Below, piece by piece: positions 62,899 through 64,000 of a stretch of 64,000 nt of DNA. Position 1 is the stretch's first letter, and each line of letters starts with the position of its first letter. Under the pieces are notes generated by a model. The model had not been told where the DNA came from. It did no database searches and saw nothing but the letters and a program-made list of their open reading frames with translations. The position numbers and the translations under genes were made by a program. The stretch is from Leishmania infantum JPCM5 (taxonomy: Eukaryota; Euglenozoa; Kinetoplastea; Trypanosomatida; Trypanosomatidae), in assembly GCF_000002875.2 (NCBI RefSeq), contig NC_009416.2, forward strand, positions 1,302,001 through 1,366,000, written 5' to 3'.

Positions 62899-64000
62899 GA
62901 GGGCGAGCAGGCCAAGGTGGACGTCAAGAAGTCTTAGGCGAACCGAGGGATAGAGAGAGGGGAGGGGCGGATGCTGCTCTTGACCAGCTGCTGACCCATT
63001 TAAGGGAGAGCATATGGGGGGGGGGGAGGCGGCGGCGAGGAAGGGAAGGGGGGGGGAGCAGACAGCAAAAAGAGCATCCGGCTTCACATGCGGGGTGTGC
63101 GGGAGATGTGGTGGGATGGGATATAGATGATGAGGGAGTTTGCACACCTCCTTCTCGAGGCGCCTTCGCGCGCATTCGCGACTTGTACGACCGATCTCGT
63201 CCTCTCCCGAATTCTACTCCCCATCGCCCTCCGTCGCTTCATGTTCTTTATCTCACACCTGTTCCTTCCGCTGTTTCTCTTACTCTTCCCCGCGGGCTGG
63301 TGAGCTCGTCACGCGCCCCTTGTGCGTTCTGTGCGCCGGGGTTGTCCTCCCTCCTGAGGAAGAGGTGTTTGTAAGGCGTGAACAGGCTGGGGGATGTCAA
63401 CAGTCACGTGTTTTCTCCTTCCCTCCATCCTTTGATGTGGTTTTGTTTTGTGCACTCGCGCTGCGTTGTTGTGGTTGGTGGCATTGGTGGTGGCGCTCGA
63501 GTGCTGGAGAGCGCGCAGAGGTGTGCTGGTGTGCGTAGCTCGAGAGCTGGAGAGGAAGAGGGAGGGCTGGCGCGTTGCAGCGCGCGCACATCTGAGCCAT
63601 CGCGCTCGATGAGGGGGGGGGAGGTGAGAAAGGGAGCCGAGAGTGGTGCGCACGGACCGGGACCGGGCAGGGGTTGCTTGCGCGCTCGTTCACGAAAGGT
63701 GGCGAGGCACACTGGCGCAGATTGGTACCAAGAAGCGTCGACGCACACGCAGGCAAACAGACACAGACGCCCTTGCAGGACCCATTCTACGCGCTCTGCA
63801 GTGGAGCACAACGTGCGTCTACCGCGTAAGGACTGCCAGCATGCGTGAGGGTCTCACGTGTCCGTTGAGTGCTGGCCGCCTCGACTCCTTCGTGTTTTGT
63901 CTTCTCTCATCAGAGGGGCTTAGGTGTGTTGCTGGCGGGGGCTTCCGCTGACTCGGGGATAGCCCTCTCCATACGCGTAAGACGGATTGCAGAGAGGCGG
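62899..64000. other. 3' flank of the MYND gene to window end
   Basis: The first 180 bases are purine-rich on the + strand, with G runs at 63016-63026 and about 63049-63057. Beyond 63180 it becomes pyrimidine-rich and then mixed. No gene starts convincingly before the right edge. Confidence 0.6.

Overview
The window is nuclear DNA of a trypanosomatid, almost certainly Leishmania or a very close relative. All fifteen recognisable protein genes lie on the + strand, none has introns, and they are separated by 0.8-7.8 kb of pyrimidine-rich DNA full of dinucleotide repeats and homopolymers. Many starts are preceded within 10-130 bases by a polypyrimidine tract and an AG, as expected for spliced-leader trans-splicing of a polycistronic transcript. 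Coding regions are GC-rich. Several products are hallmarks of the group, for example glucosamine-6-phosphate deaminase ending in the glycosomal signal SKL. From memory only, the order deaminase - CCT alpha - lipoamide dehydrogenase - mitotic cyclin resembles part of Leishmania chromosome 32; this was not checked.

Layout: a CDKL-type kinase cut by the left edge (2-3001); glucosamine-6-phosphate deaminase (6285-7124); CCT alpha (8814-10454); a 7.8 kb stretch with no convincing protein gene; an 834-aa orphan (18297-20801); a 240-aa two-helix membrane orphan (23076-23798); a secretory type I DnaJ (25314-26522); lipoamide dehydrogenase (27520-28950); a B-type cyclin (32466-33764); a 114-aa single-span membrane orphan (35847-36191); an 1111-aa helical orphan (37085-40420); a 1318-aa multidomain protein (43745-47701); a class 3 lipase (49891-52320); a CLC chloride channel/antiporter (53625-56282); a TruD/Pus7 pseudouridine synthase (57063-59879); and a MYND zinc-finger protein (61135-62898).

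The genes do not form a functional pathway. They share a transcription unit, as is normal in trypanosomatids, where expression is set after transcription through the 3' UTRs. Themes present are amino-sugar and pyruvate carbon metabolism, protein folding in cytosol and secretory pathway, cell-cycle and possibly flagellar kinase signalling, lipid and ion handling, and RNA modification.

The most interesting object is the 1318-aa protein. Its N-terminal third reads like a PARP-type ADP-ribosyltransferase fold that has lost its catalytic triad. It is joined to a B-box zinc finger, a coiled coil and a C-terminal MATH/TRAF domain, with no RING finger. I do not know this combination from a described protein. 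Other points worth following are the unexplained 7.8 kb interval, which holds a possible SIDER-type retroposon remnant and strong orphan splice acceptors, the three orphan proteins that look organellar or membrane-bound, and several hairpins in probable 3' UTRs.
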